Shown here piece by piece: positions 10,746 to 22,740 of a DNA stretch of 64,000 bases. The position numbers and the translations under genes were made by a program. Under the pieces are notes generated by a model that saw only the letters and a program-made list of their open reading frames with translations, was not told the origin of the DNA and made no database searches. The stretch's first letter is position 1; each line of letters starts with the position of its first letter. The DNA comes from Nocardioides marmoribigeumensis (GTDB taxonomy: Bacteria > Actinomycetota > Actinomycetes > Propionibacteriales > Nocardioidaceae). Where the stretch lies: the NCBI RefSeq assembly GCF_031458325.1, contig NZ_JAVDYG010000001.1, positions 3,410,001 through 3,474,000 of the forward strand. The letters run 5' to 3'.

Positions 10746-11719
10746 CCGTCGCGTCCGGGGTCGGGTCGCATCCCGGCGACGACCAGCACGCCTACGACGA
10801 GGCGCTGCGCATCGTGCTCGACCTGCTCGGCGGCGACCTGCCCTACCTGCCCGAGGTCCCCGGTCGTGGGGCGGTCGCCGACCTGACCGGTCGCAGCCTC
10901 GCGCTGCTCGACTCCCTCGGTGCCGACCTCCAGCCGGCGGGGTGGCGGCTGACCGGCTCCGGCGGCGGCGTCGACCACCGGCGCGCGGTCTCGCTGCTCG
11001 CCCAGGACCTCGACGCGCTGGAGGAGCGGACGCAGGACTTCACCGGCTCGTTCAAGGTCCAGGTCGCCGGCCCCTGGACGCTCGCCGCGATGGTCGAGCG
11101 GCCGCGCGGCGACCGGGTCCTCGCCGACCACGGCGCGCGGCGCGAGCTGGCCCAGTCGCTCGCGGCGGGCCTCACGACCCACCTGGCCGACCTGCGCCGC
11201 CGCGTGCCCGGCGCCTCGCTGGTCCTCCAGGTCGACGAGCCGCTCCTGCCCGCGGTGCTCGGCGGCGGCGTGCCCACCGCCTCGGGCTTCAGCCGGCACC
11301 GGTCGGTCGACGCTCCCGCGGCGGCGGCGCTGCTCGAGGAGGTCTTCTCCGCGGCCCCAGCCGACGACGTGGTGGTCCACTGCTGCGCCCCCGAGGTCCC
11401 GTTCGTCCTGCTCGCCAGGGCCGGCGACCCCGGCCTCTCGGTCGACCTCGCCGTCCTCACCCCGGGGGAGTACGACGCCCTCGCAGCTGCCGCCGAGCGC
11501 GGCCGGCGGGTCCACCTCGGCGTGGTGCCCGGCCTCCGGCCCTCACCCGAGCCCACCGCGTCCTCGGTCGCCCAGCGCGCGGAGCGGTTCTGCGACCTGG
11601 CCGGGATCGACCCGGCCTCGCTGGTCCTCACACCGGCCTGCGGGCTCGCCGGCGCGGACCCGGCGTGGGCACGGACGGCCCTGGCCGTCGTACGGGACGG
11701 GGCGCGGGCGCTCGGCTGA
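10742..11719 (+). CDS. MetE C-terminal-domain protein (cobalamin-independent methionine synthase-like)
   Basis: The 325 residues correspond only to the C-terminal zinc barrel of MetE, less than half of a full 750-residue enzyme. Zinc-site elements are visible: H213 with C214/C215 (VVHCCAPE), C300 (TPACGLAG) and an Asp-Glu pair in QVDEPLLP (163-170). The N-terminal folate-binding half is missing, so it may use another methyl donor or partner, or have a different thiol-methylation role. It starts with an ATGA overlap on mnmA and is the last gene of the iscS-mnmA operon. The same linkage is seen in mycobacteria (Rv3015c class), where its function is also unassigned. Confidence 0.82.
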   Translation: MTVASGVGSHPGDDQHAYDEALRIVLDLLGGDLPYLPEVPGRGAVADLTGRSLALLDSLGADLQPAGWRLTGSGGGVDHRRAVSLLAQDLDALEERTQDFTGSFKVQVAGPWTLAAMVERPRGDRVLADHGARRELAQSLAAGLTTHLADLRRRVPGASLVLQVDEPLLPAVLGGGVPTASGFSRHRSVDAPAAAALLEEVFSAAPADDVVVHCCAPEVPFVLLARAGDPGLSVDLAVLTPGEYDALAAAAERGRRVHLGVVPGLRPSPEPTASSVAQRAERFCDLAGIDPASLVLTPACGLAGADPAWARTALAVVRDGARALG

Positions 11720-11740
11720 CCCTCGGCCGGAGGTCGCCGC

Positions 11741-12595
11741 TCAGCCCGTGCCCGTCGCCTGACCGGCCACGACCTCGCCGGTCAGGCCGTCGACCAGCTG
11801 GGTGCCGTCCGGGGCCGAGCGCAGGGCGCGCAGCGCGATCGCGCGGCGGTCGTACGACGGGGCGTCGGTCCCGCCCTGGGGTCCGGCCAGGATCCAGCGC
11901 CGGGGTGGCCGGGCCGTCCGCGCGGGCCGCTCGGGCGGGGGCTCGCGGTCGGCCGGGCCGACGTACTCCCCGTGCAGGGCCTCGAAGAGCCGGGCGGCCC
12001 GGACGCGACCGATGCCGGGGTGGGCGAGGAGCCCGTCGGGGGCCGCGGCGGCGACCGCCGAGAGGCTGCCGAAGGAGTCGAGGAGGCTGCGCGCCATCGC
12101 GGCGCTGATCCCGGGCACGACGGAGAGCATCAGCTCGGCCTGGGCGGACGGGTGTCGCGGTGCGCGGCGGCGACCCTCGGTGCGGGTGGTCGGGGCGGAC
12201 CGTCGCGCCCGCTTGGCGAGCCGGACGACCCACGCCGCGCTGTCCTCGGCATCGAGGCTGTGCAGCACGGTGACGCCGTCCTCGATCAGCCGGCACACGG
12301 CACCGCGCCAGGCGTCCTCGCCCATCCCGCGCGGCTCGCCCTCGATCAGCAGCACCGCCTGCGGGAACGCCGACTGCAGGCGGACGGCCTGGTCGAAGAT
12401 CCGCCCGTCGCGGATGGAGGCGCCCAGGTCGTGGGGTCCCTTCCGCTCCACCGCCAGCCCCGGACCGAGCACGTAGTCGCCCACCGGCAGGTCGGTCAGG
12501 CGGACGTCCAGCCCCGCCTCGGCCAGGGCCTCGGCGATCCCGCTCTCGCGCTCCCGGTGGTCGACCAGCACCGGGCCCGTCTCCTCCGTCGCCAT
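11741..12595 (-). CDS. XPF/ERCC4-type nuclease with helix-hairpin-helix tail
   Basis: Predicted structure-specific DNA endonuclease. The nuclease core near the N-terminus carries the XPF/MUS81 motif GDx(n)ERKx3D: G39-D40, E50-R51-K52 and D56, followed by SIRDGR. A double helix-hairpin-helix region (about 158-208, VPGIS and HPGIGRVR) should bind DNA. The tail (about 210-284) is Pro- and Arg-rich and of no known family. At 284 residues it lacks the helicase part of archaeal Hef. TAGGCT at 12602-12607 (minus strand) is six bases from the ATG, so the mRNA is probably leaderless. It stands divergent from the sulfatase gene. The target structure and pathway are unknown. Confidence 0.85.
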   Translation of the reverse strand: MATEETGPVLVDHRERESGIAEALAEAGLDVRLTDLPVGDYVLGPGLAVERKGPHDLGASIRDGRIFDQAVRLQSAFPQAVLLIEGEPRGMGEDAWRGAVCRLIEDGVTVLHSLDAEDSAAWVVRLAKRARRSAPTTRTEGRRRAPRHPSAQAELMLSVVPGISAAMARSLLDSFGSLSAVAAAAPDGLLAHPGIGRVRAARLFEALHGEYVGPADREPPPERPARTARPPRRWILAGPQGGTDAPSYDRRAIALRALRSAPDGTQLVDGLTGEVVAGQATGTG

Positions 12596-12685
12596 GGGAC
12601 GAGCCTAGGCAGACTGCGTTCACGGTTTTCCGGGACGCGGCTCCCGGTCGGACCTAGCGTTGATCCGGATCTCGGGGGGTGCGCG

Positions 12686-14383
12686 GTGACGCGACAGTTG
12701 TCGTTCGGACGAGAAGAGCAAGGTGGCAGGGGGGCGGCCCGCCGCTCGAGGGGTTCTGCGCGAGCAGTCGCCCTCTGCCTGGTGGCGGCGGGGGTGGCGT
12801 TCGGGAGCGGGTCCGGCGCCCTGGCGGGGGCCACGTCCGTCCCGTCCGTCGCCCAGAGGGTCCAGCAACCGCGGCCCAACGTCGTCATGATCATGACCGA
12901 CGACATGCGCGACGACGACCTGCGCTTCATGCCCCTCACACGGCGGCTGGTCGGCGGCGCCGGGGTCCGGTTCCGCAACAGCTTCTCGCCGTACCCCCTG
13001 TGCTGCCCGGCACGCGCCTCCGTGCTCACCGGCCGCTACACCCACAACCACCGGGTCCTCGACGTGGAACCCCCGTGGGGCTTCCCGTCCTTCGACGACC
13101 GGTCGACGATCGCCACCTGGCTCAACCGGGCCGGCTACGCGACCGTCTACCTCGGGAAGTACCTCAACGGCTACGGCAAGTGGCCCGCGCCCCGCAGCTC
13201 CGGCGGCCGCTCCCTGCACTACGTGCCGCCCGGGTGGAGCGACTGGCGAGCCTCCTTCGACGGAGGGTTCAGGCGCGGCTCCCGCTACGACGGCGGCACC
13301 TACCGCTACTTCGACACGACGCTCAGCGCCGACGGACGCGGGTTCACGCCCTACCCGGGCCGCTACCAGTCGCGGGTGTACGGCGACCTCAGCGAGCGGA
13401 TCATCCGGTCGCGCGCCCGGTCCGACCGTCCCTTCTTCCTCTATGTCAGCTACTCCGCCCCTCACCACGGCCTGCCCGACGAGCCCGACGACCCGCGTCC
13501 GGTCCGCCGCGTCGACGGCCAGGTCAGCCGGTTCCCGACCCCCGCCCGCCCGGACGGCGTGAAGGGCAGGTTCGACGCCCGGGTGCGGGAGGCTCCGGGT
13601 GCCTCCTGGTCGGACCCCGACTTCAGCGACAAGCCGGGCTACCTGCGCAAGCCGCCGCTGAACCGTGCCGAGAAGCGCGCGCTGCTCGAGGTCACGCGGC
13701 AGCGTGCGGAGGCGCTCGCCGTCGTCGACCAGCAGGTGGGCCGGACGATCCGCGCGCTCCGGGTCAGCGGCGAGCTCGGACGCACGCTGGTCGTGTTCAC
13801 CTCGGACAACGGCTTCTTCCTGGGTGAGCAGCGGATCCGGGAGGGCAAGGTCCTGCCGCACGAGCCCTCGCTGCGCACGCCCCTCCTGGTGCGCGGACCC
13901 GGCATCCCGCGCGGAGAGGTGCGTCGCGACCCCTTCATGTCGGTGGACTTCGCCCCGACGATCGCCGCCGCGGCCCGCGTCACGCCGCCGACCTGGACCG
14001 ACGGCGTCTCGATGCTGGGCGTCGCCCGGCACGGCGACTCCGGCTGGCAGCGGGGAGTGCTCACCGAGACCGGCCCGCGCGGCACCGTCCGCCGGTCCAC
14101 CGACTGGTCCGGCGAGCCGCTCACCGACGGCGGTGACCGGGACCTGCGCTACCTGATCGGTCTGCGCACCTCGCGCTACCTCTACGTGGACGTGGCCACC
14201 GGCTCCAAGGAGCTGTACGACGTCGTGGCCGACCCCCGCGAGTACGTCAACCTCGCGCGCGACCCGTCGTACGCCGGCCTGATGGCGAGCTTCGCCGAAC
14301 AGCTGAAAGGGTTGCGCAGCTGCAGGGGAGCGGCGTGCCGGACGCCCCTGCCGGACGAGCTGTCCGCGCCGCCGGCCAGCTGA
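12686..14383 (+). CDS. Secreted type I sulfatase
   Basis: Predicted exported sulfatase of 565 residues from GTG 12686, which has a G-rich ribosome site six bases upstream. A basic N-terminus and hydrophobic stretch (about 25-48) form a signal sequence. Metal-binding D72-D73 sit in MIMTDDM. The modification motif C-x-P-x-R is C106-C107-P-A-R110, whose first Cys would become formylglycine. TSDNGFFLGE farther on supplies further metal ligands. No formylglycine-generating enzyme gene lies in the window. The fold resembles N-acetylglucosamine-6-sulfatase-type enzymes, but the substrate cannot be assigned. Upstream extension of the frame into the ERCC4 gene is an artefact. Confidence 0.9.
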   Translation: MTRQLSFGREEQGGRGAARRSRGSARAVALCLVAAGVAFGSGSGALAGATSVPSVAQRVQQPRPNVVMIMTDDMRDDDLRFMPLTRRLVGGAGVRFRNSFSPYPLCCPARASVLTGRYTHNHRVLDVEPPWGFPSFDDRSTIATWLNRAGYATVYLGKYLNGYGKWPAPRSSGGRSLHYVPPGWSDWRASFDGGFRRGSRYDGGTYRYFDTTLSADGRGFTPYPGRYQSRVYGDLSERIIRSRARSDRPFFLYVSYSAPHHGLPDEPDDPRPVRRVDGQVSRFPTPARPDGVKGRFDARVREAPGASWSDPDFSDKPGYLRKPPLNRAEKRALLEVTRQRAEALAVVDQQVGRTIRALRVSGELGRTLVVFTSDNGFFLGEQRIREGKVLPHEPSLRTPLLVRGPGIPRGEVRRDPFMSVDFAPTIAAAARVTPPTWTDGVSMLGVARHGDSGWQRGVLTETGPRGTVRRSTDWSGEPLTDGGDRDLRYLIGLRTSRYLYVDVATGSKELYDVVADPREYVNLARDPSYAGLMASFAEQLKGLRSCRGAACRTPLPDELSAPPAS

Positions 14384-14407
14384 CGGGCCGGGTATTTCTC
14401 CACATTA

Positions 14408-14423
14408 TCGAACACGCGTTCGT
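14408..14423 (+). promoter_or_regulatory. LexA-type SOS box
   Basis: TCGAACACGCGTTCGT matches 11 of 12 fixed positions of the mycobacterial SOS box TCGAAC-N4-GTTCGA. It ends 17 bases before a TAGGGT hexamer (14441-14446), so bound LexA would cover the -35 region of the DUF222/HNH copy 2 promoter. LexA control of 13E12-family genes is known in Mycobacterium tuberculosis. Confidence 0.8.
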
Positions 14424-14452
14424 TTGTCGTCGTCACGGGCTAGGGTGGGGGC

Positions 14453-15958
14453 ATGTCCATCGACCTGCGTGAGGCGACCCCGGCCGGCCTGCTGGCCCAG
14501 GCCCACGACGCCGCCCGCGCACGCCGGTTGGCGGAGGTCGCCGACCTGGAGGTCCTGGCGCAGTGGGCCGCGATCCACGACACCGACCCCCTCGAGGGAC
14601 TCTCCCCCCACGAGCAGGACCACGCCCGGCGGATCGGCAAGGTCCTGCGTCAGGTCGGCGGCCCCGGCACACCCGGGGTGCAGGACTTCTGCCTCGGCGA
14701 GATCGCCATCGCCCGCGGCGCGGGCCAGACCGCGACCCGCCACACGATGGCCGACGTGCTCGACCTGATCCACCGCCTGCCCCTGACCTGGGCGGTCCTG
14801 CAGACCGGGGACGCCGAACCCTGGGTCGCCTGCAAGATCGCCACCCTGTCCCGCCACCTGCCCGCCGACCGGGTCTGGGTCGTGGACCAGGCCGTGGCCC
14901 GGGCCATCGCCCACGAGTCGGTCTGGCGCACCCTGGACCTCGCCCGCGCCAAGATCGTCGAGGCCGACCCCGCCGCCCACGAGCAGACCCGCGAACAGGC
15001 CGAGCAGACCCGCTTCGCCACGGTCGGGCAGTCCGAGGACGACGGCACCCGGATGGTCGTGGCCAAGGTCAGCGCCGCCGACGGCGCCGGACTGGAGGCC
15101 ATGATCGAGGCGATCGCCGCCCACGTCCTGACCACCCACCTCGACACCACCCTGGACGAGCGCCGCTCCATCGCCCTGGGCTACTTCGGTCGCCTCGGCC
15201 AGCTCCTGCTGCTCCTGCTGACCGGCCTCGCCACCACCACCCCACCCACCGACCCAGCCGACCCCGGCGACCCGACCGAGGACCCGGGAGAGAACCCGGG
15301 AGAGGTCGCTCGGGCGTTCGCGATCCCGGCCGAGGTGCTGCAGCTGCTGCGTGACCCCGCGATCGCTTCTCGGATCGCCCCCCAGGCGGTCCTCTACGTC
15401 CACCTGCACGAGACCACGCTCCTGACCGGCGAGGGGGTCGCCAGGGTCGAGGGCTTCGGGGCGATGACGCTGTCCCAGCTGCAGGTCCTCCTCGCCGGCC
15501 ACACCGTGACGGTCAAGCCCGTCATCGACCTGTCCGACCGGGTCCGCACCACCGCCTACGAGCACCCCGAGACCCTCAAGGAACGGGTCCACCTGGTCAC
15601 CGGCGGGGACTACTGGCCCTACGCCACCTCGACCGCCCGGACCGTGGACTACGACCACCCCACCCCCTACCGACCCGGCGCCCCACCCGACGACCCGCCC
15701 CAGACCGGCACCCACAACTCCGGCCCCCTGGGCCGACGACACCACCGGTGGAAGACCCACGCCGGCTACCGCGCACGCCAGTGCGGCGCCGGCCGCTACC
15801 TCTGGCAGACCCCCCACGGACTGACCTACCTCGTGGACCACCGCGGCACCCGTACGATCGACCCCGACCACGCCCGCCAGATGTTCCACGCCGGCGACGG
15901 CATCGAGCTCTACTTCCCCGAACAACCCCTCACCATCGAGATCGACCTCGACCCCTGA
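14453..15958 (+). CDS. DUF222 / HNH nuclease-domain protein (13E12 repeat family), copy 2
   Basis: Paralog of the gene at 572-2038, in opposite orientation, 501 residues. It has the same DUF222 helices, a longer Pro/Asp-rich linker near residues 262-285 (DPADPGDPTEDP) and the same HNH module (DYDHPTPY, THNSGPL, GRRHHRWKT). The last 140 residues are nearly interchangeable with copy 1; the first 60 differ most. Expression is predicted to be damage-inducible because of the SOS box at 14408-14423. TAGGGT six bases before the ATG implies a leaderless transcript. As with copy 1, nuclease activity is inferred from the fold. Confidence 0.88.
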   Translation: MSIDLREATPAGLLAQAHDAARARRLAEVADLEVLAQWAAIHDTDPLEGLSPHEQDHARRIGKVLRQVGGPGTPGVQDFCLGEIAIARGAGQTATRHTMADVLDLIHRLPLTWAVLQTGDAEPWVACKIATLSRHLPADRVWVVDQAVARAIAHESVWRTLDLARAKIVEADPAAHEQTREQAEQTRFATVGQSEDDGTRMVVAKVSAADGAGLEAMIEAIAAHVLTTHLDTTLDERRSIALGYFGRLGQLLLLLLTGLATTTPPTDPADPGDPTEDPGENPGEVARAFAIPAEVLQLLRDPAIASRIAPQAVLYVHLHETTLLTGEGVARVEGFGAMTLSQLQVLLAGHTVTVKPVIDLSDRVRTTAYEHPETLKERVHLVTGGDYWPYATSTARTVDYDHPTPYRPGAPPDDPPQTGTHNSGPLGRRHHRWKTHAGYRARQCGAGRYLWQTPHGLTYLVDHRGTRTIDPDHARQMFHAGDGIELYFPEQPLTIEIDLDP

Positions 15959-16012
15959 CCGCGGCGGAGGACAACGCCTCGGCCCCGTGCATCAGAGGCG
16001 CGGTGGGGAGGA

Positions 16013-17608
16013 TCAGTGAGCGGCGGGAGCAGCCCCGGGGCCGCCGCCGGAGCCGAGGTCCTGGTGCTTGATCCGGTTGAACGCGATCGAGATGACACCG
16101 GCCGCGGCGAGCATCACCGAGCACCAGAAGAACCCGGTCGTCGCGCCGTGGACGAAGCCGACCCCGAGGACCTCCTGCGAGGGGCCCTTGGCGCAGGTGC
16201 CCTGGGCGGCGAGCCCGCGGCACAGCTGGGCGACCTTGTCGTCGCTGGAGTTGAAGGCGATCGTCGCCAGGGTCGCGAGGCCGAGGGCGCCGCCGACCTG
16301 CTGCATGGTGTTGAGCACGCCGGAGGCGATGCCGCCGTCGGCGGGGCTGACCCGGTGCAGCACGCTCATCGTGTTGGAGATGAACATCAGGCCCATGCCG
16401 ACGGGCATCAGCATGATGAACGGCAGCACGTCCTTGGCGTAGGAGATGTCGACGCCGACCCCGCCGGCCAGCGCGTCGTCGTACGGCATGCGGGACATGC
16501 CGAACACCGCGACGGCGGCGACGAGCCCACCGATGCCGGCGAGGATGCCGGGGTTGACCTTCTGGACCAGGCGCGAGACCACGACGGCCCACACGACCAT
16601 GACGACGCTGAACGGCAGGAACATCAGCCCGGTGCGCATGGGCGACTCGCCCATCACGTTCTGGATGACGAGGGTGAGGAAGAAGAACATCGTGAACATC
16701 GCGGCGGGCGCCAGCATCATCACGGAGTACGCCGCGGCGCGGTCGCGGTTGGCGAGGATGCGGCCGGGCAGCATCGGCTGCGCGACCCGCATCTCGACGA
16801 CGACGAACGCCGCGAGGAGCGCGCCACCGACGACCAGTGCGGTGACGGTCCACTGGTCGCCCCAGCCGTAGGACCGGTCGCCGGCGCGGGTGATGCCGTA
16901 GACCAGCGACAGCAGGCCCGCCGTGGCGGTGAAGGTGCCCGGGATGTCGAGCCTGCCGGGGTGCCGCTCGCTCTCGGAGAGGACGAACAGCGCACCGAAC
17001 GCCGCGGCGGCGCCGATCGGGACGTTGATCAGGAAGGTGAGGCGCCAGCCGTCGATCACGGTGCCGAACACCTCGGGACTGGAGCCGGTGAGCCAGCCGC
17101 CCAGGAGCAGGCCGACCGCGGCGCCGACGCCCGACATCATCGCGTAGACCGCGAACGCCCTGCTGCGCTTGGGACCAGGCTCGAACGTCGTGTTGATCAG
17201 CGCGAGCGCGTTGGGGGAGGCGAACGCGGCGCCGAGGCCCTGCAGGGCGCGGGAGCCGAGCAGCATGGCCTCGTTCTGCGCGAAGCCACCGATCAGCGAG
17301 GCGACGGCGAACACGGTCAGGCCGAACACGAACGCCTTGCGGCGCCCGAGCATGTCGCCGACCTTGCCGCCCAGCAGCAGGAAGCCACCGAAGGTGAGGG
17401 CATAGGCCGTGATGATCCACGGCAGCGCGTGCGCCGAGAAGTCCAGGTCGGCCTGGATGTAGGGGAGCGCGATGTTGGCGATCGTGGCGTCGAGCACGAC
17501 CATCAGCTGCGCGGTGCAGATGATGGCCAGCGCCCAGCCCAGGTGCCGGTGGCCGTGGCCCGTTGCGTCGGCGGGGGCGTCGGTGGTGGTCTCGGAGAGG
17601 TCGGTCAC
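16013..17608 (-). CDS. MFS multidrug exporter, DHA2 (EmrB/QacA-like) family
   Basis: A 531-residue membrane protein with about 14 predicted helices, the DHA2 size. After a short Thr/Asp-rich tail, the first helices carry MVVLDATIANIALP (motif D1-like), then GGKVGDMLGRRKAFV (motif A) and an LGLATLATIAF segment near the end. It should expel toxic compounds using the proton gradient. I chose GTG at 17608, with AGGAG six bases upstream, over the longer frame from 17656. It overlaps the stop of the upstream tetR gene by four bases (GTGA), so the repressor and pump are translationally coupled. The substrate is unknown. Confidence 0.92.
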   Translation of the reverse strand: MTDLSETTTDAPADATGHGHRHLGWALAIICTAQLMVVLDATIANIALPYIQADLDFSAHALPWIITAYALTFGGFLLLGGKVGDMLGRRKAFVFGLTVFAVASLIGGFAQNEAMLLGSRALQGLGAAFASPNALALINTTFEPGPKRSRAFAVYAMMSGVGAAVGLLLGGWLTGSSPEVFGTVIDGWRLTFLINVPIGAAAAFGALFVLSESERHPGRLDIPGTFTATAGLLSLVYGITRAGDRSYGWGDQWTVTALVVGGALLAAFVVVEMRVAQPMLPGRILANRDRAAAYSVMMLAPAAMFTMFFFLTLVIQNVMGESPMRTGLMFLPFSVVMVVWAVVVSRLVQKVNPGILAGIGGLVAAVAVFGMSRMPYDDALAGGVGVDISYAKDVLPFIMLMPVGMGLMFISNTMSVLHRVSPADGGIASGVLNTMQQVGGALGLATLATIAFNSSDDKVAQLCRGLAAQGTCAKGPSQEVLGVGFVHGATTGFFWCSVMLAAAGVISIAFNRIKHQDLGSGGGPGAAPAAH

Positions 17609-18261
17609 GGGGTCTCCTGGTCGGGTGAGTGGGGGGTGCTCGCGACCGGTTCGCACCCGGCGGCGGGGAGGATGATCGTGTCGACGATCTCCTCGAGCGT
17701 GGAGTGGTCGACCGGCTCGCCCAGCACGAACGACCGGTGCAGCACGATGCCGGCCAGGCTCGCGGTCAGCAGGCCGCCGTCGACGTCGCTGGTGATCTCG
17801 CCGCGCTCGCGGGCCCGGTCGATGACCGCCTCGCCCACGCGTCGGCGCTGGTCGACGAACCTGGTGCGGAACTCGGCGGCGAACTCGGGATCGGTGAGCA
17901 GGGCGGTGAAGACCGCGGCGACGGCCCGGGTCTCGCGCTGGCCGGGCCCCACCGCCTTGCCGGCCTTGGGGGCGACGAGGGCGAGCAGGTCGGCGCGCAG
18001 GCTGCCCTCGTCGGGCACCCGGGCGTCGGTGGCTCCCTTGTGACGCAGGATCGCGTCGACCACGAGGGCCGACTTGGTCTCCCAGCGCCGGTAGAGCGTC
18101 GCCTTGCTCGCGTGCGCCCGCTTGGCCACGGAGTCGAAGGTCAGCCGGTCGTAGCCGACCTGGAGCAGCTCGCCGAACGTCGCCTCGAGGATCTCGTCCT
18201 CACGCTCGCCCGCGACGCGAGGACGCGTCTGCGGTGAGCGGGGCGTGCTCGACAGCGACAT
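17605..18261 (-). CDS. TetR/AcrR-family repressor of the adjacent efflux pump
   Basis: A 218-residue regulator. The helix-turn-helix lies near residues 35-66 (FDSVAKRAHASKATLYRRW) after the usual ILEATFGELLQVGYD helix. The C-terminal ligand-binding half is about 90-205. It is the first gene of a two-gene unit with the MFS exporter. The palindrome at 18285-18300, 24 bases upstream of its start, is the likely autoregulatory operator. CTGGAG eight bases before the ATG serves as ribosome site. Repression relieved by a pump substrate is the usual logic for this arrangement; the inducer is not predictable. Confidence 0.92.
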   Translation of the reverse strand: MSLSSTPRSPQTRPRVAGEREDEILEATFGELLQVGYDRLTFDSVAKRAHASKATLYRRWETKSALVVDAILRHKGATDARVPDEGSLRADLLALVAPKAGKAVGPGQRETRAVAAVFTALLTDPEFAAEFRTRFVDQRRRVGEAVIDRARERGEITSDVDGGLLTASLAGIVLHRSFVLGEPVDHSTLEEIVDTIILPAAGCEPVASTPHSPDQETP

Positions 18262-18284
18262 GCAGGGACTCCAGGCGGGGGGAT

Positions 18285-18300
18285 GGAACGGTACGGTTCC
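18285..18300 (-). promoter_or_regulatory. TetR operator
   Basis: GGAACGGTACGGTTCC is a near-perfect palindrome (one central mismatch). It is followed by a further GTTCCGTTTC half site, giving overlapping dyads as in several TetR-efflux systems. It sits immediately upstream of the tetR-MFS unit. Confidence 0.7.
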
Positions 18301-18380
18301 GTTTCATCCAGGGTAGCCCGGGTGATGGGCTCCGGTCACGCTGGTCTCGACAGGTCGACCACCGGTGGGATCCCCGTGGC

Positions 18381-19682
18381 TCAGTACACGGTGGTGACGA
18401 AGACGTCCCAGGTGTGGTTGTCCTTGGTGACGGTGTCGAGGTTGGTCGCGCGGGACTGGAACGCGGCGTACTTGCCGTTGGGGCTCAGCGAGGGCGCCGT
18501 GGAGTCGCCGTTGCCGGGGACGCCGCCGCTGCCCGAGAGCAGGCGGACCGACCCGTTGCTGCGGTCGCGCAGCAGGATCTGGCCCTGGTCGGAGGCCTGG
18601 GCGGCGATGCCGGTGAGGTCGGCGTCCGAGGCGAAGGCGACGTAGCGCCCGTCGCGGGAGATCGACGGTCCCCACGAGCCCTCACCGCGCGCGCCCTGGA
18701 CGCCCTTCTTGGACACCGAGATGCGCGCGGTCGACCCGCGCTCGCGCACGAACACGTCGCGGACGCCGTTGGTGTCGTTGCCGACCAGGTTGCTCGCCGT
18801 GGAGGTGAAGACCACGGTCGGGAAGCAGGTGCCGTCGAGGCAGCGCTTCGCGACGGCAGCGGACCCGGAGGCGCGGTTGGCGATCTTCTCGTCGCGGCTC
18901 TGCGAGACCAGGGACGTGCGACCGGCGGTGAGGTCGCGCAGGTAGACGTCCGACCACGTGTTGGTGTCGCGGGGCACGGCCCGCCCGCGGGTCGAGAAGG
19001 TGACCAGCTGGCCGTCGGCGCTGATCGAGGGGTGGTCCGAGGGGCTGCCCAGCTGGGCGCCGGAGCTGCTCACCGAGACGCGGGTGACCGCGCCGCTTCG
19101 GACGTTGGCGACGAAGACGTCGCGCACGCCGTTGGTGTCGTCCTTGACCCAGTTGCTCGCGTCGGAGGCGAACGCGACCCACTTGCTGTCGGCCGAGAGC
19201 CGCGGGTGCATCGAGTCGCCGTCGGGCTCCATGCCGCGCGCGACCCAGCCGACGGAGAAGCACGTGCGCGTGCAGGCGTAGATGTCCTTCTTCTCGTTGT
19301 GGTCGGAGTTCCACAGGTTGGAGGCGTCGGTGGCGAAGGCGACGGTCTTGCCGTCGGCGGAGACCTGCACGTCGCTGCTGGCCCCGTCGGCGTCGCCCCC
19401 GCCGGGCGGGGTCGAGATCTTGGTGGTGACCCCGTCGCGACGCCGCCAGAACGCGTCGGCGGCCCCGTTGGCGTCCTTGCCGACCACGTCGGTGGCGCTG
19501 CTGCCGAAGAAGGCGCGGCCGCCCCCGTCGGGCACCGTCGGGCGCCCGGAGATGCCGGAGGCCTCCTTGCTGACCGCCCAGACGTCCCCCGCCGCGGCGA
19601 AGGTCGTGCCCGAGGAGAGCGCGAGCGGGACGCCGACGGCGGCCGCGGCCAGCATGAGCAACGGGGTGCGGGGGAGACTCAT
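18381..19682 (-). CDS. Secreted PD40/TolB-like beta-propeller protein
   Basis: From ATG 19682 the protein has 433 residues. A signal peptide (about 1-30, hydrophobic LLMLAAAAVGVPLAL) is followed by repeats of the type S-x-D-G-x-x-V-A-F-x-S-x-A-S-N and D-x-N-G-V-R-D-V-F-V, the hallmark of WD40-like PD40 propeller blades. At least six blades can be counted. No catalytic residue pattern is evident, so it probably binds other molecules outside the cell. A frame extension to 19718 adds only twelve residues before the signal sequence and is unlikely. It lies upstream of tetR on the same strand but about 120 bases away. Confidence 0.78.
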   Translation of the reverse strand: MSLPRTPLLMLAAAAVGVPLALSSGTTFAAAGDVWAVSKEASGISGRPTVPDGGGRAFFGSSATDVVGKDANGAADAFWRRRDGVTTKISTPPGGGDADGASSDVQVSADGKTVAFATDASNLWNSDHNEKKDIYACTRTCFSVGWVARGMEPDGDSMHPRLSADSKWVAFASDASNWVKDDTNGVRDVFVANVRSGAVTRVSVSSSGAQLGSPSDHPSISADGQLVTFSTRGRAVPRDTNTWSDVYLRDLTAGRTSLVSQSRDEKIANRASGSAAVAKRCLDGTCFPTVVFTSTASNLVGNDTNGVRDVFVRERGSTARISVSKKGVQGARGEGSWGPSISRDGRYVAFASDADLTGIAAQASDQGQILLRDRSNGSVRLLSGSGGVPGNGDSTAPSLSPNGKYAAFQSRATNLDTVTKDNHTWDVFVTTVY

Positions 19683-19743
19683 GGGGCGATTGTGACTCAG
19701 AAGCACCGGTGGTGGCACCGAAATCGGACGAACCGGTGATGCC

Positions 19744-22589
<2,846 letters not shown>

Positions 22590-22740
22590 CCCGTTCGGAC
22601 CGGGCGCACGCGTCAACTGGGTCATCTGTCCTAGTTTGTCGCGCAAACCGCTCCGCGGCGGCTCCCGGCGGACGATCATGGGACGGACACAGGTGCTCCG
22701 TGGGGTTCGGCGCGCCTGTCTCGGGTTGGGAGGCCCTCAC

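Noticed and set aside
11000-11700. Full-length cobalamin-independent methionine synthase
   Set aside because: Only the C-terminal domain is present and the upstream frame belongs to mnmA, so it is not a complete MetE.
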